A stretch of 37,473 nt of DNA, taken from NCBI GenBank assembly GCA_902475025.1, contig CABRXX010000023.1:1-37473 (forward strand), given 5' to 3'. This DNA comes from Merdiplasma sp905207905 (GTDB lineage Bacteria; Bacillota; Clostridia; Lachnospirales; Lachnospiraceae). Made by a program: the position numbers and the translations under genes. Below the pieces are notes generated by a model. That model made no database searches, had not been told where the DNA came from, and saw only the letters and a list, made by a program, of their open reading frames with translations. Positions 31,211-37,473 of this stretch are shown one piece after another. Within the stretch, counting starts at the first letter, position 1. Every line of letters begins with the position of its first letter.

Positions 31211-31239
31211 TTGACACACATGGCAATCTATATTATAAT
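31211..31239 (+). promoter_or_regulatory. Consensus sigma-A promoter of rplM-rpsI
   Basis: TTGACA (31211-31216), a 17-bp spacer and TATAAT (31234-31239) match consensus fully. The leader to rplM is about 130 nt. Confidence 0.88.
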
Positions 31240-31245
31240 GATTCA

Positions 31246-31377
31246 ATGTGACCAAGTATGTAAATGTTCCAGCCAAAGCCCCGGTAAGAACATTTTACCA
31301 TAAAAATGTCGGGAGGACGGAAATAAGCCTCTGCCAGCCCGAGCCGAAGTTCTATCAAGATTTAAGGAGGAAAACCA
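31246..31377 (+). promoter_or_regulatory. Structured rplM leader, position of the L13 leader
   Basis: AATGTTC (31263-31269) pairs with GAACATT (31288-31294), and an overlapping ACATTTT/AAAATGT pairing (31290-31309) is mutually exclusive with part of it. The position matches the L13-leader autoregulatory RNA of Firmicutes, but I cannot confirm the conserved core by eye. Confidence 0.5.
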
Positions 31378-31806
31378 ATGAAAACCTATATGGCTAGTCC
31401 GTCAACGATTGAAAGAAAGTGGTATGTAGTTGATGCAGAAGGACTTACCCTTGGACGTCTTGCATCTGAAGTTGCAAAGATTTTAAGAGGAAAAAATAAA
31501 CCCACCTTCACTCCCCACATTGATACCGGTGATTATGTAATCATCGTAAATGCTGAGAAGGTAAAAGTAACCGGTAAAAAGTTAGATCAGAAGATTTATT
31601 ACCATCATTCTGAATACGTAGGCGGAATGAAAGAGACCACTCTGCGTGAGATGATGGCTAAGAAACCGGAAAAAGTAGTAGAGCTGGCAGTAAAAGGCAT
31701 GCTTCCTAAGGGACCCCTGGGCAGAGAGATGTACAAAAAACTCTTTGTATACGCAGGTCCGGAGCATAACCATCAGGCACAGAAGCCGGAAACACTGACA
31801 TTCTAA
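31378..31806 (+). CDS. rplM: 50S ribosomal protein L13
   Basis: L13 is an early 50S assembly protein. The 142 residues contain RKWYVVDAEGLTLGRLASEV, FTPHIDTGDYVIIVNAEKVK and the conserved VKGMLPKGPLGREMYKKLFV. The ATG follows AAGGAGG. It forms a two-gene operon with rpsI, with its own promoter. Confidence 0.98.
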   Translation: MKTYMASPSTIERKWYVVDAEGLTLGRLASEVAKILRGKNKPTFTPHIDTGDYVIIVNAEKVKVTGKKLDQKIYYHHSEYVGGMKETTLREMMAKKPEKVVELAVKGMLPKGPLGREMYKKLFVYAGPEHNHQAQKPETLTF

Positions 31807-31823
31807 GAGGGAGGTAAAGAACA

Positions 31824-32216
31824 TTGGCTACAGAAAAATTCTACGGAACAGGAAGAAGAAAAAAATCTATTGCACGTGTTTACTTAGTACCTGGTACTGG
31901 TAAGATCACCATTAATAAAAGAGATATCGACGAATACTTCGGTCTGGAGACCCTGAAGCTGATCGTACGTCAGCCCCTGGTTGCTACTGAGAACGTTGAT
32001 AAGTTTGACGTATTGGTAAATGTGAAGGGCGGCGGTACTACCGGTCAGGCTGGTGCTATTCGTCACGGCATTTCCAGAGCACTGCTGCAGGCAGATGCTG
32101 AGTACAGACCTACTCTGAAGAGTGCTGGTTTCCTGACACGTGACCCGAGAATGAAAGAGCGTAAGAAATACGGTCTCAAGGCAGCTCGTCGCGCTCCGCA
32201 GTTCAGCAAGAGATAA
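31824..32216 (+). CDS. rpsI: 30S ribosomal protein S9
   Basis: S9 reaches the P-site tRNA with its C-terminal tail. The 130-residue protein begins MATEKFYGTGRRKKSIARVY and ends KYGLKAARRAPQFSKR, the usual tail with the terminal Lys-Arg. It has the conserved GGGTTGQAGAIRHGISRALL. It starts with TTG at 31824 after GGGAGG. A strong terminator follows. Confidence 0.98.
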   Translation: MATEKFYGTGRRKKSIARVYLVPGTGKITINKRDIDEYFGLETLKLIVRQPLVATENVDKFDVLVNVKGGGTTGQAGAIRHGISRALLQADAEYRPTLKSAGFLTRDPRMKERKKYGLKAARRAPQFSKR

Positions 32217-32258
32217 GCTCTCTGTTGCAGAACAGACAATTTCAAACAGCATTTTTAC

Positions 32259-32292
32259 AACTCCTCAGGACTTCGGTTCTGGGGAGTTTTTT
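32259..32292 (+). terminator. Intrinsic terminator after rpsI
   Basis: AACTCCTCAGGAC (32259-32271) pairs with GTTCTGGGGAGTT (32276-32288 region) around a UUCG-type loop, and a run of six T follows. It is the clearest terminator in the window. Confidence 0.9.
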
Positions 32293-32323
32293 ATTTCATA
32301 GGAAGGAATTTCCTATGAAATAA
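32291..32323 (+). repeat. Intergenic repeat, family R copy 4
   Basis: TTATTTCATAGGAA-GGAA-TTTCCTATGAAATAA is a nearly perfect palindrome. It is followed by AAATGCTCTGCAGG and a shortened, diverged GC module (CCAGGCGG). It directly abuts the rpsI terminator. Confidence 0.7.
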
Positions 32324-32391
32324 AAATGCTCTGCAGGCCAGGCGGTCAATAGCTTCTTCTGCAAAGTGAAAGACAATCTCCTGTACTGCTT

Positions 32392-33126
32392 TTATAAACG
32401 TAAATTCTTGCTGCGCCGGATCAGCCAGAGAATCAGCCAGAGTAAGCTGACGGGAAAGGAAAACAAGCTCAAAATAAGCAGTCCGGCTCCAAATGATCCG
32501 AACAGGGACTCACCGGCTGCGATATTGCTGATGATTCCGAACAGCGCGAGACAGAAACTAAAAGAGAGCCAACAAAAGAAAGCGAGTTTGCTTTCTTTGG
32601 CATTTGCGGGGACTCTTGCTTCTTCCTTTTTGCTTCCAAGCTGTTTTTTTAACTGTTCACTTAGAAACTGCTCCTGTTCCTCTAATTCGGTGTCTCCGAT
32701 TGCTCTTGCGTAGTCTGACCGAAGCAGGTGATATCCCATTTTATCCTGCGTATTTTTGGCTTGACGCAAAAATTGTTCTAAGGTTTCTTCAGCTTCTTCC
32801 CAGCACTTTTGTTCCAGCAGAGCGGAGAACCAGTTGGCTGTTATAATATTTTTGGAATGTTTGCTGAATGCCCAGGGACGCCAGTGATTCAATCCCTGTT
32901 TCAATTTTTTTAGGTCGTGGTCGTTTTGATAAGTTACTACATAAGGGTTCAGTTTTTTTGCCAGCCAGCGTTCATATTTACAAGATACCCAAAAAACAAG
33001 AGCCAGCAGCGAAAGAATCGCCACAACTGCAATCCACATGGTCTCATAAGAAAAAAAGTGATCATAAATCAGGCATGCTGCGCCGGTGAGGGCCGCAATG
33101 CCGAAAATTGGCCATGGATTTCTCAT
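32392..33126 (-). CDS. Uncharacterised membrane protein
   Basis: I do not recognise this 244-residue protein. It has two membrane segments at the N-terminus (about residues 6-22 and 28-47), a hydrophilic central region of about 110 residues with helical, tetratricopeptide-like character (ANWFSALLEQKCWEEAEETL), and two C-terminal membrane segments ending in a basic tail. The ATG at 33126 is preceded by TTGGAGA; an ATG 30 bases upstream has no ribosome binding site. It converges with rpsI and lies downstream of the MerR-type gene on the same strand. Confidence 0.75.
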   Translation of the reverse strand: MRNPWPIFGIAALTGAACLIYDHFFSYETMWIAVVAILSLLALVFWVSCKYERWLAKKLNPYVVTYQNDHDLKKLKQGLNHWRPWAFSKHSKNIITANWFSALLEQKCWEEAEETLEQFLRQAKNTQDKMGYHLLRSDYARAIGDTELEEQEQFLSEQLKKQLGSKKEEARVPANAKESKLAFFCWLSFSFCLALFGIISNIAAGESLFGSFGAGLLILSLFSFPVSLLWLILWLIRRSKNLRL

Positions 33127-33266
33127 AATAGCATATCTCCAATCATCTGTTTGCATAAAGAGTTCAATATGGACAAATTGTCCTGGTTATATGCACATAT
33201 TATAGCATTTGAGCGGTCTCTCGTCATCATTTTCCAGCAGGATGACGGGAAATTTCATAAAGATTT

Positions 33267-34094
33267 TTACAACTTTTCAGGATCTCGTTTCCGAGGCGTT
33301 TTTTGTTCAATGGGAAGCTGTAATTGTGTAATGTATTCGGTTTCATCGGAAGTTGTGTGGATATCAATCCAAAGAATTTCTAATAAGTTGCCTAGAACGG
33401 TGAAATTGTGGGCGTGAGCGTATTGCGTAAGCTGCTGTCCCCAGTAGGCGCTTTGCCTATAATTCCCGCGATAAGTGACGCACAGGTAATTCCCGCCATC
33501 AATGACATCAGAGCCCTCTTCGTCTATCAGAAAAACAGATTGGTAGGACAGTTTTTTTTTCTCTAATAGCATTGACAGAGAAATTACGGTTCCAATTTGA
33601 TTACTTCCAATAATGTATAAACGATTTTGATTTAAATTGATCAGTCGTTTGATCAGAAAATCCATTTCTTCTTCATTTTCATATCCTTCAGGTAGATAGT
33701 GGCAATGGCGGGGAGGAATGTTCATTAAGCGGATTTCACCCAAAGGAAGAGATAAGGCGGAATGAATGTTGTCTAATCGGTGTGCTACGTTTTTTTGCAG
33801 CTTTTGCAGATACTCCATTTGTTTTGCAATGGCTTCTTTTTCATCCTCCAGCATAGAAAGGGAAGACGAAACGGTGTGATGTTTTAAGTATTCGTGGATT
33901 TGTTCCATCGTAAATCCAATGGAACGCAGATCCCGGATGACATTTAATCGCCATATATCGTGGATACTGTATTGCCGATATCCGGAGGCAGAGCGCTGTG
34001 GTTTGATAATTCCAATCTCTTCGTAGTAACGTATGGAATCTACTCCGATACCATATAATTTAGAAATTTCACCAATTTTAAAAAACTTTTTCAT
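33267..34094 (-). CDS. MerR family transcriptional regulator with effector-binding domain
   Basis: The 275-residue protein has an N-terminal MerR winged helix: FKIGEISKLYGIGVDSIRYY, EEIGIIKPQRSASGYRQYS and RDLRSIGFTMEQIHEYL. A coiled-coil linker follows (about residues 80-112), then a BmrR/GyrI-like ligand-binding domain. There are no clustered cysteines, so an organic ligand is likelier than a metal. It is divergent from the YitT-type gene, and the shared gap holds a typical MerR operator. It probably activates that gene and controls itself. Confidence 0.88.
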   Translation of the reverse strand: MKKFFKIGEISKLYGIGVDSIRYYEEIGIIKPQRSASGYRQYSIHDIWRLNVIRDLRSIGFTMEQIHEYLKHHTVSSSLSMLEDEKEAIAKQMEYLQKLQKNVAHRLDNIHSALSLPLGEIRLMNIPPRHCHYLPEGYENEEEMDFLIKRLINLNQNRLYIIGSNQIGTVISLSMLLEKKKLSYQSVFLIDEEGSDVIDGGNYLCVTYRGNYRQSAYWGQQLTQYAHAHNFTVLGNLLEILWIDIHTTSDETEYITQLQLPIEQKTPRKRDPEKL

Positions 34095-34111
34095 ATTTTA
34101 TATTTCTCTCC

Positions 34112-34142
34112 TTGACTCTAGTATTATACCAGAGTTTATAAT
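34112..34142 (+). promoter_or_regulatory. MerR-type promoter and operator with 19-bp spacer
   Basis: TTGACT (34112-34117) and TATAAT (34137-34142) are separated by 19 bp, the elongated spacing that MerR activators correct by DNA distortion. The spacer carries the dyad ACTCTAGTAT-T-ATACCAGAGT (34115-34135), symmetric at nine of ten positions. The minus-strand TATAAT inside the dyad may serve the regulator gene. Confidence 0.85.
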
Positions 34143-34188
34143 TGCTTCATAGCGGTTTGAAAAATAAATTTTAGAAAGGATTTTTTAA

Positions 34189-34827
34189 ATGCGTTCAGTT
34201 TTCAAGGAACTTAAAGTATCATCCATATTACTTTTGTTGTTGGGAAGCGCAATATTAGCTTTTGGACTTTACAATATTCATTCTGTGTCCGATGTTACAG
34301 AGGGCGGCATCCTGGGATTAACCCTTCTTCTGGAATATTGGTTTGGTATTTCGCCATCTGTTTCCGGTTTTGTACTGACAGCAGTATGTTATCTTTTGGG
34401 TTGGAAATTGCTGGGGAAACTTTTTCTTGTATATTCTTTTATTTCTTCTATTGGATTTTCTTTTTTTTATAGAATCTTTGAACAGTTTGAACCATTATTT
34501 CCTAACATTGGTGAAAATCCACTTCTGGCGGCAGTTGCGGGAGCATTGTTTGTAGGTGTGAGCGTCGGGCTATGCGTCCGGGTGGGCGGGGCGCCGACGG
34601 GAGATGATGCGCTTGCAATGAGTTTGAACAAAATACTTTCGCTGGATATTCAGTGGATTTATTTGATCAGTGATTTGACCGTATTACTGATTTCTCTGAC
34701 CTATATTCCAATAAGCAGGATTGGATATTCGCTTTTAACTGTTATTTTATCAGGCCAGATCATTGGCCTTATGCAAAAGATTCCATTTCCTCAATTTATG
34801 GGACTTGGAGAAGCAGTAGAGGATTAA
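34189..34827 (+). CDS. YitT/YczE-family membrane protein
   Basis: The 212-residue protein is almost wholly hydrophobic with five or six membrane segments. It contains SDVTEGGILGLTLLLEYWFG in the first third and the matching repeat VGGAPTGDDALAMSLNKIL in the second half, a glycine-rich pattern of the YitT (DUF161) family. The C-terminal soluble domain of longer YitT proteins is absent. A purine-rich AGAAAGGA precedes the ATG. Its control by a MerR protein suggests export or membrane response to a small compound, which is inference. Confidence 0.78.
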   Translation: MRSVFKELKVSSILLLLLGSAILAFGLYNIHSVSDVTEGGILGLTLLLEYWFGISPSVSGFVLTAVCYLLGWKLLGKLFLVYSFISSIGFSFFYRIFEQFEPLFPNIGENPLLAAVAGALFVGVSVGLCVRVGGAPTGDDALAMSLNKILSLDIQWIYLISDLTVLLISLTYIPISRIGYSLLTVILSGQIIGLMQKIPFPQFMGLGEAVED

Positions 34828-34895
34828 AGCGGAATGGCGCATGCCAGGATGTTGTCGAATAGAATCCTGTTTTGTATCGAACGCTTAATTTACTC

Positions 34896-34948
34896 TTGTC
34901 AGATAAACGACTGTTTACTATACTCAAAAAAGGAAATCGTCGTTTATC
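34896..34948 (+). promoter_or_regulatory. Promoter with overlapping inverted repeat before a GNAT gene
   Basis: TTGTCA (34896-34901), 17 bp, and TATACT (34919-34924) form a good promoter. GATAAACGAC (34902-34911) in the spacer and GTCGTTTATC (34939-34948) in the transcribed region are perfect inverted repeats 27 bp apart. They may be two half-sites of a repressor or an mRNA hairpin. Confidence 0.65.
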
Positions 34949-35028
34949 GGTTTATGAAAAGTCAAGCTTTTTTGAAAAAATATTTTTTGCAGCAGGATCA
35001 AGGCAGAAAGGATGAAGGGCAGAATATT

Positions 35029-35682
35029 ATGGAACAGAAAATTGTGATAAGAAATGAGAGACAGGATGATTGGGCAATCGTTGAAAAGATTACGAGGCAA
35101 GCGTTTTATAATCAGTATATTCCAGGTTGTGTGGAACACTATTTAGTCCGCAAGATGCGAAAACATGAGGATTTTATTCCAGAGTTGGATTTTGTTCTGG
35201 AATTAAATGGAGATGTGATTGGCAATATCATGTATACAAAAGCAAAGCTTACAGATGAATCTGGAAAGGAAAAGCATATTTTGACGTTTGGGCCGATTAG
35301 TATTCTTCCTTCCTATCAGCGAAAGGGATATGGGAAAATACTCATAGAGCATTCATTTTCTGAGGCGGTTCCATTGGGGTATGATACGGTTGTGATCTTT
35401 GGCAGTCCGGCCAATTATGTCAGCAGTGGCTTCAAAAGCTGTAAGAAATATAATGTATGTATTGGCAATAAGAAATATCCTGCGGCAATGATGGTAAAGG
35501 AACTGATTCCAGGCGTGCTTGCCGGACATGAATGGGTTTATCAGGATAGTCCGGTTATGGCAATCCGGGAAGAAGAAGCACAGCGATATGATGATAGTCT
35601 GGAGCCCATGGAAAAGAAATATTTGCCAAGCCAGGAGGAATTCTATATTATGAGCCATTCCTTTTTGGAGAGCGGCGAGTGA
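35029..35682 (+). CDS. GNAT family N-acetyltransferase (YhbS-like)
   Basis: The 217-residue protein is a single GNAT domain with an extension. It has KIVIRNERQDDWAIVEKITR, then LTFGPISILPSYQRKGYGKI, the acetyl-CoA loop (QRKGYGK), and VVIFGSPANYVSSGFKSCKK, typical of YhbS-like members. The ATG at 35029 is preceded by AAGGGCAGA, and the longer in-frame version lacks homology in its first 65 residues. The substrate is unknown. It has its own promoter, apparently separate from the YitT-type gene. Confidence 0.85.
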   Translation: MEQKIVIRNERQDDWAIVEKITRQAFYNQYIPGCVEHYLVRKMRKHEDFIPELDFVLELNGDVIGNIMYTKAKLTDESGKEKHILTFGPISILPSYQRKGYGKILIEHSFSEAVPLGYDTVVIFGSPANYVSSGFKSCKKYNVCIGNKKYPAAMMVKELIPGVLAGHEWVYQDSPVMAIREEEAQRYDDSLEPMEKKYLPSQEEFYIMSHSFLESGE

Positions 35683-35821
35683 CAGAAGAAGATATGGATT
35701 GCAGAAAAGGAAAAACAAAGAGCCAATGAAATGATGCGAAACGCAAGCCGTAATCCGGAGGATGGGATGCAGAACGGACATTTTGCAGGATGATTTGGAA
35801 TAGTTTTTCAGCAAAGAAAAT

Positions 35822-35945
35822 GGAGATGTTGCAGAATGCCAATCCCAGCGGCCTTTCGGTATGTTTTTCCCGGAAAACAGGTTCGTTTTCGGAGAAAAAT
35901 CACTCGGAAGGATGCTGCTGGAGGTATTTTGCAACATCTCCTTTT
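35822..35945. terminator. Nested-hairpin terminator element, family T copy 3
   Basis: GGAGATGTTGCAGAATGCC (35822-35840) pairs with GGTATTTTGCAACATCTCC (35923-35941) across 19 positions with wobbles, and TTTT follows. The inner hairpin pairs TTTTTC and GAAAAC (35864-35878) with GTTTTC and GAAAAA (35885-35899). It lies between convergent genes (GNAT and permease). The remainder of the gap from 35683 shows nothing else. Confidence 0.75.
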
Positions 35946-35974
35946 GCAAATGAAAATATAAAATTAAACAGTCC

Positions 35975-37297
35975 TCAGTGATGCTCCTTGGGTAGGGTGA
36001 TGTTCAGCAGAATAGCTACGATCACTGCAATGACCACAGGAGATTTCCCGAAGATGGTAGTCACCCAGTCGGGAAAAGCTGCCAGAGAGGAGGATGCCTG
36101 TGAGACACCCATACCCAGGGCAGCGGCGAGCCCTACAATGGAAGTATTCCGATAATTCATTTCTTCAGACATTACCAGCTTGATGCCGGTCATGGCAATG
36201 GAGGCGAATACGGAAACGGTAGCTCCGCCCAGCACTGCATAGGGAATGGTGGTCAAGATGGCGGAAAACTTGGGAAGGAGTCCGGCGAACAGGATGATCA
36301 CTGCGGACATTCCCAGCGTGATGCGGTTCACTACTTTTGTGGTGACTACGATTCCCACATTCTGGCTGAAGGTAGCTGTGGGAAGACAACCAAGGAACGC
36401 TCCGACAATGTTGGAAATACCGTAGCCGGAGATAGCCCCCTGCAATTCGCTGGTGGAGGGTTCCCGATTTAAGCCTCCGGAAGTGGTGGCAGAGAAGTCA
36501 CCGATGGCCTGAATGGCGTTTACCACAAATAAAATTCCCAGAGCCACACAGGAAGAAACTTCAAATTCAATGCCAAAGTGCATGAGCTGCGGAAGCTGAA
36601 GGACTCCTGCCTGCGCCACGCTGTCAAAGTTTACCATTCCAAAAGGAATGGAAAAAAGGTATCCGGCAATCATACCGAGGAGGATGGAAGCCAGCTTGAA
36701 GAATCCTTTCCCAAAGTGATTTAAAACGGTAACCACAATGAGCGTAAAGATAGCAACCACCCAGTTTTGCCATTCGCCATAGGTCGGCTGTCCTGCACCC
36801 CCGGCCATGTAGTTGATGGCAGTGGGGTATAAAGAAAGACCTATGGTGAAGACCACGGTTCCTGTGATCAGAGGAGGGAAGAAGCGGCGAATCTTTTTGA
36901 TGGCAAGTCCCACGGCAATGGCGCAGAGCCCTCCGATGATCTGAGCACCGAAGATGGCAGCGATTCCATACTGTTCTGCAATGGCCTGCATACTGGGTAC
37001 ATAGGCAAAGCTGACACCTAAAATAACCGGCAGTCCCGCACCCAGACGAAAACTTCCCTTTTTCCCAAGCGGGAAGAGCTGCAGCAGTGTGGCAAGGGCG
37101 GACACCACAAGTGAAGCCTGGATTAAGAGAACCCGATCCGGAGTTTCTAATCCGGCTGCACCGGATACGATGATAGCAGGAGTGACGCAGCCTACGATCA
37201 TGGCAACTACGTGCTGCAAAGCAAGGGGAAATGCCTGGCTTAGTTTGGGAACACCATCCATTTCAAAAAGTGAGGCGTGCTGTTTTTCCGGTTTCAT
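35975..37297 (-). CDS. NCS2 nucleobase permease (xanthine/uric acid type)
   Basis: This is a cation symporter for purine bases, of the nucleobase:cation symporter 2 family. The 440-residue protein has about 12-14 membrane segments. It contains LALQHVVAMIVGCVTPAIIV at the start, the substrate-region sequence GDFSATTSGGLNREPS, and the family signature TFSQNVGIVVTTKVVNR. The xanthine/uric acid branch is favoured over the uracil branch by GDFSATT and the carbamate kinase neighbour. AAAGGAGGAG precedes the ATG. It is 15 bp behind the carbamate kinase stop, in one operon. Confidence 0.9.
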   Translation of the reverse strand: MKPEKQHASLFEMDGVPKLSQAFPLALQHVVAMIVGCVTPAIIVSGAAGLETPDRVLLIQASLVVSALATLLQLFPLGKKGSFRLGAGLPVILGVSFAYVPSMQAIAEQYGIAAIFGAQIIGGLCAIAVGLAIKKIRRFFPPLITGTVVFTIGLSLYPTAINYMAGGAGQPTYGEWQNWVVAIFTLIVVTVLNHFGKGFFKLASILLGMIAGYLFSIPFGMVNFDSVAQAGVLQLPQLMHFGIEFEVSSCVALGILFVVNAIQAIGDFSATTSGGLNREPSTSELQGAISGYGISNIVGAFLGCLPTATFSQNVGIVVTTKVVNRITLGMSAVIILFAGLLPKFSAILTTIPYAVLGGATVSVFASIAMTGIKLVMSEEMNYRNTSIVGLAAALGMGVSQASSSLAAFPDWVTTIFGKSPVVIAVIVAILLNITLPKEHH

Positions 37298-37312
37298 AAT
37301 TTAACTCCTCCT

Positions 37313-37473
37313 TTACGCTAAATGGATGTGCGTACCGGTTTTGCCCTGGATACCGTCTTTTGCTTTCTCCAACAACGTAATGAGAGATGTGCGCCCTGAT
37401 TTTGATTCGGCAAATTTTACAGCGGCCTGAACCTTGGGAAGCATGGATCCGGGCGCAAAAGGTCCTTCCGCCA
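37313..37473 (-). CDS. arcC: Carbamate kinase, C-terminal part (cut by window edge)
   Basis: The final 52 or so residues read EGPFAPGSMLPKVQAAVKFA and end GIQGKTGTHIHLA. The FAPGSMLPKVxAA motif is characteristic of carbamate kinases, which make ATP from carbamoyl phosphate. The start lies outside the window. With the purine permease behind it, the enzyme probably serves energy recovery from purine or allantoin-type breakdown rather than arginine deiminase, but that is inference. Confidence 0.88.
   Translation of the reverse strand, partial: AEGPFAPGSMLPKVQAAVKFAESKSGRTSLITLLEKAKDGIQGKTGTHIHLA

Noticed and set aside
1474..37473. CRISPR array, tRNA, rRNA or integrase
   Set aside because: No evenly spaced direct repeats with unique spacers, no tRNA cloverleaf, no rRNA sequence and no recombinase motif were found; the repeats seen are hairpin-type intergenic elements.

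Overview
The window is a core chromosomal segment of a low-to-moderate GC Firmicute, most likely a member of the Lachnospiraceae (Blautia/Dorea/Ruminococcus-like). The pointers are the Gram-positive gene order (S10, spc and alpha ribosomal clusters followed by ecfA1-ecfA2-ecfT-truA-rplM-rpsI), strong AGGAGG ribosome binding sites, a zinc-type S14, a KOW protein between map and infA, an L17 with the long clostridial insertion, and several families of intergenic hairpin repeats. The genus assignment is inference from gene content, not from a database comparison.

Layout. 1-1128 (minus): a broken methyltransferase start and a GNAT acetyltransferase. 1438-15068 (plus): a consensus sigma-A promoter, a 225-nt structured leader, then rpsJ-rplC-rplD-rplW-rplB-rpsS-rplV-rpsC-rplP-rpmC-rpsQ-rplN-rplX-rplE-rpsN-rpsH-rplF-rplR-rpsE-rpmD-rplO-secY-adk-map-KOW-infA. 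15069-21240: an approximately 6.2-kb block that splits the alpha cluster. It holds terminator-like repeats, a CNNM/CorC-type membrane protein with a riboswitch-like leader, a solitary AlwI-family restriction endonuclease, a metallo-beta-lactamase-fold hydrolase and an aldose-1-epimerase-like protein. 21251-25201 (plus): the cluster resumes from its own consensus promoter with rpmJ-rpsM-rpsK-rpsD-rpoA-rplQ. 25346-27253: a GNAT protein and a cyclophilin. 27373-31070: an ECF transporter module plus truA. 31211-32290: rplM-rpsI with promoter, leader and terminator. 32392-35682: an unknown membrane protein, a MerR regulator divergent from a YitT-type membrane protein across a classic 19-bp-spacer operator, and another GNAT. 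35975-37473 (minus): an NCS2 purine permease and the end of a carbamate kinase, probably the edge of a purine-degradation cluster.

The ribosomal genes work as one translation, secretion and transcription block: ribosomal proteins, SecY, Adk, Map, IF-1 and RNA polymerase alpha. The observations most worth following are: (i) rpsS lacks about 10 of the most conserved N-terminal residues of S19, exactly between two Leu-Lys-Lys repeats; (ii) the alpha cluster is interrupted between infA and rpmJ; (iii) the CNNM leader has a candidate ON-switch architecture in which a closing stem competes with the terminator; (iv) a restriction enzyme has no visible partner methyltransferase; (v) a family of nested-hairpin elements has outer stems that covary between copies; and (vi) several gaps between ribosomal genes are filled with hairpin-rich repeats.
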